From Hyphomicrobiales bacterium (lineage in GTDB: Bacteria; Pseudomonadota; Alphaproteobacteria; Rhizobiales; Methyloligellaceae): a stretch of 64,000 bases of DNA. The translations under genes and the position numbers were made by a program. Each line of letters starts with the position of its first letter. Position 1 is the stretch's first letter. Of this stretch, positions 26,815-35,696 are shown in pieces. The notes under the pieces were generated by a model, which did no database searches, was not told the origin of the DNA, and saw only the letters and a program-made list of their open reading frames with translations. The DNA lies in contig JAJFHP010000001.1 in NCBI GenBank assembly GCA_021775555.1, positions 1 to 64,000 of the forward strand, given 5' to 3'.

Positions 26815-27942
26815 TCACGCGGCCTTACGATCCAATTGGCGCTTCCGATCAGGTCCGGTAATTGGGAGCCGGACGCTGAAGGTGCTGCCCTTCCCCTTCT
26901 CGCTTTCTACATCGACAGACCCGTCATGCATCTCCACAAGTGATCTTACCAGATTGAGGCCGATGCCGGTGCCGGCTATTCCAGCCGTGTTCTTGGCACG
27001 GAAAAACCGTTCGAATAAATTGCCTAAATCATCATCGTCAAGACCAAGGCCATGGTCGCGCACGCTGACTACGACACAATCGTCTTCTGTGTATGCTGTG
27101 ATCTCAACATCTTTCTCACCAGGACTGTACTTCACTGCATTGGATAGCAAGTTGGTGAATATCTGATCGAGTGCTCCGGGATCAGCCTGGATGGTTTCGG
27201 TGAGTCCTGTCAGTTCACAAGAGATGTCATGATAGTTTGAAAGCTCTTGTTGACGAGAGCAAACTTCTCTCAATATCTCTCCGATGTTGCAGGGGGCCAT
27301 TTCGATTGAGATGCGCCCCTGTTCCATGCTGGCGGCGGTGAGCACACTGTCTATCAACCGTGTCATCCGCTGTACGGCATTCCTGATTTTTTCGGTTCGT
27401 TTGACTGTTTCTCCAGGCTCCAGATTTTTCGCTCTTTTGCTCAATCTCTGCGCCGCACCATCTATGATCGCCAAGGGTGTACGGAATTCGTGACTGGCCA
27501 TGGTGACAAACTGGTTTTGAAGTTCATTCAGCTCCTTCTCCTTATTCAGGGCGTGTTTGAGTTCATTCGCCTGGGCCTGTAATTCTCCGGTTGCCTTATC
27601 AATCGCGTCCCGAAGGTTATCTCTGTGTTCTATGAGAGTCGCTTCGACCTTTTCACGCTCAGCAATTTCCTGGATGAGCTGGGCATTTAAAATCTTTCGG
27701 TGTTTGAGATCAGCGGAGTGTTCCCGCCAGCGCCGATAGGCGAACCAGGCAAAGGCCAGACTTCCAAATGAAAGGGTGAATAGAAACTCGTCGAGTTCCA
27801 AATGTTCATGGTGCCCGGCAAATTCGGCAAATTCCTCCCCTAAGTCAAAGAAAACGGAAAGGGAAAATTTCAGCAGTATCAAGAAAGCTATTATGCAAAA
27901 GTCTTTCTTGGAATTGCTTAATTTTTTTTTTCTATGTGCCAT
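26815..27942 (-). CDS. Membrane-bound sensor histidine kinase (orphan)
   Basis: 375 aa. Two transmembrane segments (FCIIAFLILLKFSLSVFF and LFTLSFGSLAFAWFAY) flank a short acidic/His-rich loop (DLGEEFAEFAGHHEHLELDE), followed by a coiled coil, a HisKA domain with the phospho-acceptor in MASHEFRTPLAII (about His151), and an HATPase domain with N box FTNLLSNAVKYSP, G1 DHGLGLDDDD and G2 GTGIGLNLV. No response regulator gene is adjacent. The short extracytoplasmic loop argues against a large ligand; it could sense metal or membrane state. ATG 27942 is preferred over a GTG four codons earlier. Confidence 0.9.
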   Translation of the reverse strand: MAHRKKKLSNSKKDFCIIAFLILLKFSLSVFFDLGEEFAEFAGHHEHLELDEFLFTLSFGSLAFAWFAYRRWREHSADLKHRKILNAQLIQEIAEREKVEATLIEHRDNLRDAIDKATGELQAQANELKHALNKEKELNELQNQFVTMASHEFRTPLAIIDGAAQRLSKRAKNLEPGETVKRTEKIRNAVQRMTRLIDSVLTAASMEQGRISIEMAPCNIGEILREVCSRQQELSNYHDISCELTGLTETIQADPGALDQIFTNLLSNAVKYSPGEKDVEITAYTEDDCVVVSVRDHGLGLDDDDLGNLFERFFRAKNTAGIAGTGIGLNLVRSLVEMHDGSVDVESEKGKGSTFSVRLPITGPDRKRQLDRKAA

Positions 27943-28114
27943 TTCCTGTCTCACATACTAGGCAATATTTGTTCTTATCTATGCGTGTATACAGGTGTCA
28001 TATGCACGCTTAGATTGTGTGCATTCTGAGTATCTTGCTAAAATTTAAAAACTGTAAATTGGAGTTTGAAAAGGGCGTAGTGTTTGTTTCAAAACCTACG
28101 ATTTTCTAGCTGAG

Positions 28115-28780
28115 CTATTCCTGTTCCTCGCCAAAGTTCGGCTCCTGGGAAATTTGCACCAGTGCGTCCGCGAGGATTTCAGCGCGCTGGGCTCCGACCA
28201 GGAGATGCTGCTGATCGATCACAAAGGTAGGAACGCCCTGAACCCCGAGATCATGGGCCATTGCGATTTCCTTCTCCACCTCGTCGATATCCCTGTCGGT
28301 GGCCAGAACTTCTTCAACCAGGTTCACGTCCATCTGCCCCTCGCGTGCCGCATCCAGCAACACGGAAGTTTCGCCAATGTCTTCGCCCTCGGTGAAATAA
28401 AGCTCAAACAGACGTTCCACCACCTTGTCCTGTTGTTCTCCCACCTCCGCCCAGCGGATCACGCGATGGGCGTTGATCGTATTAGGTGATTTGGTGATCC
28501 GGTCAAATGCGAACATGATGCCTTCGACCTCACCGGTTTCCTGGATCTGCTGATACATCTCGGTGGCCCTGTCGCGGCCGAACTTATTGTCGAGATACTC
28601 TTGCCGGTCCATCCCTTCAGGCGGGATGGTGGCGTCGAGGCGAAACGGGCGCCATCGGATAACCGGTTCCACATCTGGCGCCAGAACCTGGGCCCGGTCG
28701 AGGCGGCGTTTGCCGATGTAGCACCACGGACACATTACATCCGAGACGACATCAATGGTCAGGACATCCATTTCACGCAT
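28115..28780 (-). CDS. DsbA-family oxidoreductase, FrnE-like
   Basis: Thioredoxin-fold protein of 221 aa with the active-site motif CPWC (VSDVMCPWCYIGKRRL), the helical insertion typical of DsbA relatives, and the conserved cis-Pro region GVQGVPTFVIDQQHLLVGAQ. There is no signal peptide, so it is cytoplasmic and belongs to the FrnE / polyketide-biosynthesis DsbA-like group rather than the periplasmic oxidases. GAGG lies eight bases before the ATG. It follows the PopA-like gene in the same direction after 81 bases. Confidence 0.88.
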   Translation of the reverse strand: MREMDVLTIDVVSDVMCPWCYIGKRRLDRAQVLAPDVEPVIRWRPFRLDATIPPEGMDRQEYLDNKFGRDRATEMYQQIQETGEVEGIMFAFDRITKSPNTINAHRVIRWAEVGEQQDKVVERLFELYFTEGEDIGETSVLLDAAREGQMDVNLVEEVLATDRDIDEVEKEIAMAHDLGVQGVPTFVIDQQHLLVGAQRAEILADALVQISQEPNFGEEQE

Positions 28781-28861
28781 TTCACACGCCTCACTTATTG
28801 CCGCTGCCGAACGCGCAGCTGTAACGGAGATCAGCTTGTCTCCAGTGCAATTGAGTGAATA

Positions 28862-30211
28862 TCAGGCCGCGACCATCAGGTCCACGTTCCGGGTGCGGCT
28901 TATAAGGGACTCAGCTGTGTCACCCTGCTGGAATCCGGACAGCGTGGTGTTCAACGTGACCTTGACCGGAGCATAATGCCCATCCACCACAAATTCGGTG
29001 TGTGCAATCACCCCGTTGATGCGCTGAATGGCATATTTGGCTTGCTCAATAGGCGTGTCTGGAAGAGCAACAATGAACTTGGCCCCGGAGTAGCGCGATG
29101 CGAGATCTTCACCGCGTATCAGAAGACCAATCACCTCTCCGACCTGTCGGATAACCCGGTCACCTGCGGCATAACCAAGTTCAGAATTGATGGCTTCAAT
29201 ATTACCGATGGTCAGCTTTGCCAGTGAAAAACTCTGGCTGGTGCGGTTGGCATCGGTCACCATGGTGGAAACATGCTCCAGCAGGAATCCCCGGCTATAG
29301 AGACCGGTTAAAGCGTCACTGGTGGCGAAGTGTTTGGCCTGTTGATAAATCTTCTTGAGCGACTCGCGAAAGCGGGATTCCCGAACCAGCAAATTCACAC
29401 GCAGTTTAAGTTCATCGCAGGAATAAGGCTTGGCAATCGAGTCGGTTATGCCGGCTTCGTAGATATTTTCACACGCAGCAAATTCTCCCCGGTCTGCCAG
29501 CAGCAGAACTGGTAGATTGTACAGCCTTGATGTCCGGCGCACGTCTTTCACAAAGGACACATAGGGCTCAATGGTGCTACTGGCATTGATGATAATCGCA
29601 TCAAAATCACGCCGGGAGAGGTAATCCAGCGCGGTCGCCTCGCTCAGGGCGCCAACAAGCGTGGCCTGCCTGGCAAGTGAATGTTCGATCATGGCGAATT
29701 GCGTTGGGTCGCCGAGCACCATGACGGTGGCGTTTTCAACATTGCTGGGTGGCACGATTGCCGGAGGTGCATCGACGCCGTATTTGGCCGATGTGTTTAG
29801 TCGCCTTACCAGTTCCTCGTGCATCGTATTTAATCTCACGAGCGATCTCAGACGATGGCAGATTTGGGCAGGATTCACCGGGCCGATCAGAAGATCGTCG
29901 ATATCCGCAGCAGAGCTGTTCAATTCGAGATTTTTATCCGTGCCGACAAGCATGATCCGCAAGCGGCTGGAGAGGGAGCTGGTCTTTAAAGTCTTGGCAA
30001 GTGCAAGAAATGTCTCAGGGGCCTTGCGCGCGGGGGCACTTTGCATATTGAGAACAACGATGTCGGGTCGGCGCGGTCCGCACAATTCAGCGGCACTCTG
30101 GGCGATGTCGCCGATGGCGCATTCAAAACCATCTTTTTTAAGGGTTTCAGCAAGTTTCTTGTCGTTGGCGGCATCCTTGCCGACAATAAGAACACGCGCG
30201 GGGCCTTGCAT
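28862..30211 (-). CDS. PleD/PopA-like protein: two degenerate receiver domains and degenerate GGDEF with intact I-site
   Basis: 449 aa arranged as REC-REC-GGDEF like PleD. REC1 has GK where acidic residues should be (VLIVGKDAAND) and Asn at the phospho-acceptor position (PDIVVLN, about residue 55); REC2 also has Asn there (FDAIIIN, about 209). The GGDEF domain starts SDALTGLYSR but its active site reads RYSGAKF (about 375-379), so cyclase activity is not expected. The c-di-GMP inhibitory site RxxD is kept as RGED (366-369) at the same spacing as in PleD. This pattern resembles Caulobacter PopA, a c-di-GMP receptor. ATG 30211 has AGGAAG upstream; a GTG three codons earlier is possible. Confidence 0.85.
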   Translation of the reverse strand: MQGPARVLIVGKDAANDKKLAETLKKDGFECAIGDIAQSAAELCGPRRPDIVVLNMQSAPARKAPETFLALAKTLKTSSLSSRLRIMLVGTDKNLELNSSAADIDDLLIGPVNPAQICHRLRSLVRLNTMHEELVRRLNTSAKYGVDAPPAIVPPSNVENATVMVLGDPTQFAMIEHSLARQATLVGALSEATALDYLSRRDFDAIIINASSTIEPYVSFVKDVRRTSRLYNLPVLLLADRGEFAACENIYEAGITDSIAKPYSCDELKLRVNLLVRESRFRESLKKIYQQAKHFATSDALTGLYSRGFLLEHVSTMVTDANRTSQSFSLAKLTIGNIEAINSELGYAAGDRVIRQVGEVIGLLIRGEDLASRYSGAKFIVALPDTPIEQAKYAIQRINGVIAHTEFVVDGHYAPVKVTLNTTLSGFQQGDTAESLISRTRNVDLMVAA

Positions 30212-30306
30212 GGCAATCACTTCCTAGTTGAACAATGCGGATCACTACAACTGAGGGGATTATTCAACCGATTGCCTTAAGATTTCATAAAGCATGATGG
30301 GACAGG

Positions 30307-31851
30307 TCAGGGATGATAAGCCTGTCGTAATGCAGCACGTTTTACCTTGCCATTGGGTGTGCGGGGCAGGTGATCAACAAATATGAATTCACGCGGCATT
30401 TTATAGGCCGCCAGTTTGGCTTCAGCTAAACTTTGCAAGGCTTTGCGGTCTGCCTTTGCACCGTCCTGAAGCACCACGAAGGCGCCAATGACGCTGATAT
30501 TTTCTGCGACCAGGATATCTGTGACCGCAACTTCCGTGACATCAGGATGTTCACCCAGCACCTGTTCCACCTCGAGCGGAGACACCCGGTAGCCTTGCGC
30601 GTTCATCAGGTCGTCATTGCGGCCCAGATGGGTGATATACCCCTCGTCATCCATCACTCCCAGATCGCCACCGCAGAACCAGTCACCGCGCATGACCAGC
30701 GCTTCTTCGTTGGGGCGCTTCCAGTAACCCAGCATCAGGCCAGGGTCTGATCGGTGTATGGCGATGAGACCGGCCTCGCCAGCACGCAAGGGCTCGCTGC
30801 CGCCATCGGCAGACAGGATGACCACCTCGCGTCCTGCCTGTGGCTTGCCCACGACGCCAAGCTTGGGTGGAACAGAGGGAGAAGAGGAAATAAATGTCGA
30901 CATCTCGCTCATGCCGAGGGCTTCGTAAAGCGTGGTGCCGGTGTGTTCACGCCAGCTCTTGGCGACGTCTTCGGGCAAGGTTTCGCCTGCTGTCAGCCCG
31001 TGACGGAGGGTTTGTGGAAAGTCGTTTGCCACGTCGCAATATTTAAGAATTTGCCGGTACACGGTCGGCACGGCAGCAAATATAGTCGCCTTGTGAGCGG
31101 TCATCAGCCTGAGCCACGCGGAGGGGTCTTTCTCTCCCGTGTAAACAAGTGCCGTGGCTCCGTTGGCCCACGGATCGGAGAGACCGGTGCCCAGGGTGTA
31201 GGTCCAGTTGAAGGCACCAGCATGGAGCACGCGGTCTTCACAGGTGATCCCGTACCAGCCCTCATACATTGGCCTGCGGCCCCATACGGAACGATGTGCG
31301 TGCAACACGCCCTTGGGGCGTGCGGTTGTGCCGGAGGTGTAGATCAGGAATGCGGGGTCATCGGCCAGTGTCGAGGCATAGTCCGAGCGCGTTTTAAAAT
31401 TTCGCAAGGCTGTCACCTCTTCCGATCCGTATATGCGCACGCCATCAGGAATGCTGCTTACGGGAAGTTCGTGGGCGAGTGCGAGGGCGCTCGCGCCTGA
31501 ATCCTTGAGAAAATAGCCGACCTCATCCGCGCTCAGCGCACTTGATGCCGGTAACGGCACAAGACCTGCGGCAATCGCTCCAAAGAAGAGCAGGGCATAA
31601 TCGGACGTGTTTTCCAACCGGATCACCAACCTGTCACCTGGATTGAGGCCATCTGCCTTCAGGCCTGCCGCGATTCTGAGAACGGCGTTTTCCAGCGCGC
31701 CGTAGCTCCAGGTCTCAATCGCGGCTGGATCATCAGCGTCCTTGATGACGATCAGCCCGGTCTTGTCCGCGGGCCGGGTTGCACCGGTTTCAAGACAGTA
31801 GCGCGCCATGTTGAAAAGATCAGGGGGACGTTCGCCGCGATAGCCATGCAT
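30307..31851 (-). CDS. Acyl-CoA synthetase, benzoate-CoA ligase-like (AMP-forming)
   Basis: 514-aa ANL enzyme with all catalytic motifs: P-loop IYTSGTTARPKGVLHAH (about 170-186), ALGMSEMST, GGDLGVMDDEGYITHLGRNDDLMNAQGYRVSP and the catalytic Lys in LPRTPNGKVKR (about Lys502). It resembles the benzoate/aryl-CoA and medium-chain acyl-CoA ligase branch; the substrate is not known. It begins 14 bases after a degenerate paralogue on the same strand, so the two are probably one operon. Confidence 0.88.
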   Translation of the reverse strand: MHGYRGERPPDLFNMARYCLETGATRPADKTGLIVIKDADDPAAIETWSYGALENAVLRIAAGLKADGLNPGDRLVIRLENTSDYALLFFGAIAAGLVPLPASSALSADEVGYFLKDSGASALALAHELPVSSIPDGVRIYGSEEVTALRNFKTRSDYASTLADDPAFLIYTSGTTARPKGVLHAHRSVWGRRPMYEGWYGITCEDRVLHAGAFNWTYTLGTGLSDPWANGATALVYTGEKDPSAWLRLMTAHKATIFAAVPTVYRQILKYCDVANDFPQTLRHGLTAGETLPEDVAKSWREHTGTTLYEALGMSEMSTFISSSPSVPPKLGVVGKPQAGREVVILSADGGSEPLRAGEAGLIAIHRSDPGLMLGYWKRPNEEALVMRGDWFCGGDLGVMDDEGYITHLGRNDDLMNAQGYRVSPLEVEQVLGEHPDVTEVAVTDILVAENISVIGAFVVLQDGAKADRKALQSLAEAKLAAYKMPREFIFVDHLPRTPNGKVKRAALRQAYHP

Positions 31852-31865
31852 GACGCCAGACTTCT

Positions 31866-33551
31866 TTACAATTGAGAGAGGATCTGGTCGCGCAATACGG
31901 CTCCAGCGCCGCTGCGGGGGATCGATTTCACGATGACCAGCTGGTCGGGGGACTTGTAGGGCGCCACGCGTTTCTCATTGAGAAACTGCTTTAGCCTGAG
32001 GAGTGAGGGCGAAAGCTCTGGTCTTGGTACGACAGCGGCGAAAATACGCTCTCCGATAACCGCATCATCAAGCACAAAGGCCGCGGCATCGAGAAATTCA
32101 TCAAACTCGGCATACAGTTCATCGAGTTCAGTTGCAGCGATTACGGCGCCACCGTGATAGATCAAATCATCGCTTTTCACACAGCGGAAATTCCCATCAA
32201 GCGCATCTCCTACCACGCAGCCGATACCCGTATCGAGATAGCCGTGGGAATCCGCTTTCAGAACGGCTTCATCGTCCAGCCCCTGCAGCATGGATGGTTC
32301 GCAGGGCACGGAGCTGCCACGCACCAGCAAGGTGCCCTTGAGTAACTGCTTGCCATCCTCATGGGTGACACTGCCATGCACCCGCGTTTCCAGAACTGGC
32401 ACTTCGTCCCCATCACCATCATTATGGCCGGGTGCGTATATTTTGCCCAGTGGCAGCAATGCGGGATCACTGTCAGATGTGCGCTCGCGGATCATCAGTG
32501 CCAGTTCGCTGAAATTGTACAAATCGAATATGGGCACCGGCGTTTCGAACAGACCTGGGGTTGCCTGGATGGCGTGCGGGCCTGGCCAGACGCAGCCCAA
32601 CCGGCCGAGACGCAACTCCCCCGAGCGCAGATTGTGACGTTCCTCAAGCGCGGCGATGACCGGCGCTGGAACGGCGGTGTAGGTGATGTCATGCTGTTTC
32701 AGTTGCTGAAGAAAAACATCAAAGTCGAATGGCAGGTGCTGCACCACCTCGCAGCCAGTTAGCAAAGGTGCCACAAGTTGGCCGGCCAGCGAAGCAATAC
32801 CAGTGAAGGGATAGGTGTTGAGCACCACATCTGAGCTGCTCAGTTTCAACTGCGCGGCAAACAGGCGCGCCAACACCATGAGCTGATCGTGGGTGCGTGG
32901 TACCGGATAGGGGCCTTGCTCGCCGACCGCCCAGGTAATGACGGCGGTCGTGCTTGAAATATCGGGTGTCACGCCCGCTTCATTTTCCTTGTCCTCTGTG
33001 ATCAATTCAGGGGCAGCCAGCCAGTCATTGATTGGCGTAATGCCATCGGGAACTTGATCTCCAAACGCAAACAGATATCGGATGCTCATGTGTCGGGCGG
33101 CGGCCTCACCGAGGGTTTGCGCCCGCGCTTCACTGGCATATTGGCTGACGCTGACCGCCGCCTTGGGCTTTATCAGGGAGAAGGCCTGATGGATTTCATC
33201 GAGACACCAAAGCAGCGGCAACAGGCAGGGGATGAGCCCGGCGCGCCATGCGCCTAGGATGAGCAGTGGGGCTTCGATGATATTGGGCGCCTGTATGGCG
33301 ATTACGTCCCCCTTGTTCAGGCCGCTTTCGCGGAACCGGATGCCGAGCGTATTCACTATGGTATTGGCCTGGGCATATGTGACTTGACGGGATGGGCCAA
33401 GCCCGCGATCGGGTCGGTCAGGGGGATCGGCGAAGGCGATCTTGTCGCCATGACTTTTAGCGCGGCCCTGCAAGGCAGTTTCGGCGCTGGCCGCACCGGG
33501 TCCAAGGTCGTCGGAAATTTCAATCCGGACCGATGACTCGCCGTCCATCAT
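31866..33551 (-). CDS. Degenerate AMP-binding (acyl-CoA ligase-like) protein, probably inactive
   Basis: 561 aa, alignable with ANL ligases (VTYAQANTIVNTLGIRFRESGLNKGDVIAIQAPN at 58-90, LYNFSELAL near 344), but key motifs are lost. The P-loop position reads ITWAVGEQGPYPVPR (about 204-218) with no SGTTGxPKG; the TGD hinge region reads TGIGCVVGD; the catalytic Lys region reads IPRSGAGAVLRD with no Lys. The frame is intact over its whole length, which argues for selection rather than decay. It may be a regulatory or scaffolding partner of the active ligase encoded next. Confidence 0.82.
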   Translation of the reverse strand: MMDGESSVRIEISDDLGPGAASAETALQGRAKSHGDKIAFADPPDRPDRGLGPSRQVTYAQANTIVNTLGIRFRESGLNKGDVIAIQAPNIIEAPLLILGAWRAGLIPCLLPLLWCLDEIHQAFSLIKPKAAVSVSQYASEARAQTLGEAAARHMSIRYLFAFGDQVPDGITPINDWLAAPELITEDKENEAGVTPDISSTTAVITWAVGEQGPYPVPRTHDQLMVLARLFAAQLKLSSSDVVLNTYPFTGIASLAGQLVAPLLTGCEVVQHLPFDFDVFLQQLKQHDITYTAVPAPVIAALEERHNLRSGELRLGRLGCVWPGPHAIQATPGLFETPVPIFDLYNFSELALMIRERTSDSDPALLPLGKIYAPGHNDGDGDEVPVLETRVHGSVTHEDGKQLLKGTLLVRGSSVPCEPSMLQGLDDEAVLKADSHGYLDTGIGCVVGDALDGNFRCVKSDDLIYHGGAVIAATELDELYAEFDEFLDAAAFVLDDAVIGERIFAAVVPRPELSPSLLRLKQFLNEKRVAPYKSPDQLVIVKSIPRSGAGAVLRDQILSQL

Positions 33552-33588
33552 TTCTCAACCCGCTAAAAACGCATCCTGTCCGGCAATG

Positions 33589-35418
33589 CTAACCGCCTGG
33601 ACGATCGATCCACCATGTATCGACACGATATCCATAAAGCGATGTTTTGGCCGGATGGGCGAGCATTTTCCACCGGGCAATCCACTGCTTTTTCAAATGG
33701 AACAAAGGAATTACATAGTGACCCGATAGGAGCACCCGGTCCAGGGCACGGACCGCGGAAACAAAGTCTTCGTGGGTAGTGGCCGCGAGCAGGGCCGAGA
33801 TCATCGCATTTACGGCCGGGTTTTTGACGCCCGCATAGTTGAATGAGCCTTCACTGTCGGCGCTTTTGATGCTCCAGCGGAACAATTGCTCATTCCCGGG
33901 GGATAAAGAGGCGTACCAAAAGGACTGGATCATGTCGTAGTCGAAGGTCTGACGGCGCCTTTGATATTGTGCGGAATCGACCAGCCGCAGCCTGGCATCA
34001 ATGCCCAGGCTTTTGAGCGTGTCGACAAACTTCAGCAACAACCGCTTCTGACCCCCGCTCGCGGCCAGAATTTCAAACGTGAATGGGGCACCGGTTTTGC
34101 TGTTGACCAGCTTGCCGTCCTTCAGCGTGTAGCCGGCCTGTTTGAGCAAGCCAAGCGCCTTGCGGCGGTTGTTGCGGTTCCGGCCAGTGCCATCGCTTAC
34201 GGGCAGCTTGTAGGTGCCGTCAAGGACGGACGGGCTGACGGCTTTTTTGAATGGCGCAAGGAGTTCACGCTCACGCGCATCGGCAGCGCGGCCATGTGAT
34301 GAAAGGTTTGAGCGGTCAAAGAAGCTCTGCGTGCGGGTGTAGAGACCGTGATAATAATTCTTGTTTAGCCACTCGAAATCGAGCATCAGCGTCAGGGCCT
34401 TGCGCACCTTGATGTCGGAAAAAAGCGGTCTGCGGGTGTTGAAGGTCAGTGCGGACATTCCAGATGGAACGCTGATCGGCAAGGCTTCCTTGACCACCCT
34501 GCCATCCCCATGGGCAGGGAAGTTGTATCCGCGCGCCCAGCGTGCCGAGTCCGATTCCCGCCACAACTGGTACAGGCCCTTCTGGAATGCCTGGAACATC
34601 GGATCGTCATCGCGGTAATAGTCATACTGGATTTCATCGAAATTGAACCGGCCCCTGTTTACGGCCAGATTCGCGCCCCAATAATCATTGTTGCGCTGAT
34701 AGATAATACGTTTGCCGGCTTCCACCTTGTGGACGCGATAGGGGCCGCTGCCAATGGGTGGTTTGAGCGTGGTTGTCTCGAAAGTGTCGCGCGAGAAGTG
34801 ATGGCGTGGCAGGATTGGCATCAGCCCCATAATGAGTGGCATTTCCCGGTCACCATCTGCATTGAAGGTAAATTTGACCGTGCGCGGACCGGTTTTCTCC
34901 GCCTTAGAAATCTTCGAATAGTAGGTGCGGTGATTGGGACGGCCCTTGTCACGCAGCAGGCTGTGAGAGAACAGGACGTCTTCGGCTGTCACCGGTTTGC
35001 CATCGGAGAAGCGTGCTTCCTTGCGCAGCGTGAACGCAACCCAGCTTCTGTCGTCGGGCGTCTCAACGCTTTCGGCAAGCAGGCCGTAGAGCGAGAATGA
35101 CTCATCATAAGCCCGCGCCATCAGGCTTTCGAACAGGTAATTTCTAACGCCCGCGGCGGCGACCCCCTTGATGATCAGAGGATTTAGACTGTCAAAAGAG
35201 CCCAGCGATGCAAATGTCACGGTCCCGCCTTTTGGCGCGTCCGGATTTACATAACTGAAATTTGTGAAACCCGGTTGGTGCATCGGCGCGCCGTGCATGG
35301 CAATGCCATGGGCCGGTTCGGCATTTACGCGACCCGCAAAACTGTGAACTAATGCCACGCATATAAAGGCTTTCAAGCCGATGGAAGCCCAGTTATAGAT
35401 GGGTGCGTACAGTCTCAT
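33589..35418 (-). CDS. Family 5 extracellular solute-binding protein (peptide ABC transporter, YejA-like)
   Basis: Periplasmic oligopeptide-binding protein of 609 aa with a signal peptide (about MRLYAPIYNWASIGLKAFIC to AGRVNAEP) and the SBP_bac_5 pattern: FSYVNPDAPKGGTVTFASLGSFDSLNP, FTLRKEARFSDGKPVTAEDVLFS, and FNTRRPLFSDIKVRKALTLMLDFEWLN. The proteins closest in style are YejA-like. ATG 35418 is chosen because the signal peptide begins there; the frame stays open to 35472. No permease or ATPase gene is adjacent, so the rest of the transporter is elsewhere. Confidence 0.9.
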   Translation of the reverse strand: MRLYAPIYNWASIGLKAFICVALVHSFAGRVNAEPAHGIAMHGAPMHQPGFTNFSYVNPDAPKGGTVTFASLGSFDSLNPLIIKGVAAAGVRNYLFESLMARAYDESFSLYGLLAESVETPDDRSWVAFTLRKEARFSDGKPVTAEDVLFSHSLLRDKGRPNHRTYYSKISKAEKTGPRTVKFTFNADGDREMPLIMGLMPILPRHHFSRDTFETTTLKPPIGSGPYRVHKVEAGKRIIYQRNNDYWGANLAVNRGRFNFDEIQYDYYRDDDPMFQAFQKGLYQLWRESDSARWARGYNFPAHGDGRVVKEALPISVPSGMSALTFNTRRPLFSDIKVRKALTLMLDFEWLNKNYYHGLYTRTQSFFDRSNLSSHGRAADARERELLAPFKKAVSPSVLDGTYKLPVSDGTGRNRNNRRKALGLLKQAGYTLKDGKLVNSKTGAPFTFEILAASGGQKRLLLKFVDTLKSLGIDARLRLVDSAQYQRRRQTFDYDMIQSFWYASLSPGNEQLFRWSIKSADSEGSFNYAGVKNPAVNAMISALLAATTHEDFVSAVRALDRVLLSGHYVIPLFHLKKQWIARWKMLAHPAKTSLYGYRVDTWWIDRPGG

Positions 35419-35696
35419 ACTTGCACCGTTTAGGCGAGGAGCCTGACAAAAGCAAATATTCGATTGAACCAAAAATGCTGTTCGTCCATGGGATTGCGTT
35501 TCGGCAATGGACCAAAGCAGGTTGGAGCTGAAAAACGACCGAGGACACCCGTGAATTTAAGTGCTCATCATTGATGCCAGTCATGGGAATGCCTTATTTC
35601 GATGTATTCAGACACGGTAGAACTTGTTTGCGCTTTGCGCAGCGAATGAGCCAAGGGCTGTAAAGACGAGTAATAGAGATGGAAAGGGTTAGACAT

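Noticed and set aside
28862-30211. Active diguanylate cyclase
   Set aside because: The GGDEF signature is SGAKF and the receivers lack phospho-acceptor Asp, so catalytic activity is not supported.
30754-31500. Plus-strand frame of 248 codons opposite the acyl-CoA synthetase
   Set aside because: The minus-strand frame carries all ANL motifs; the opposite frame has low-complexity Gly/His/Arg composition typical of antisense shadow.
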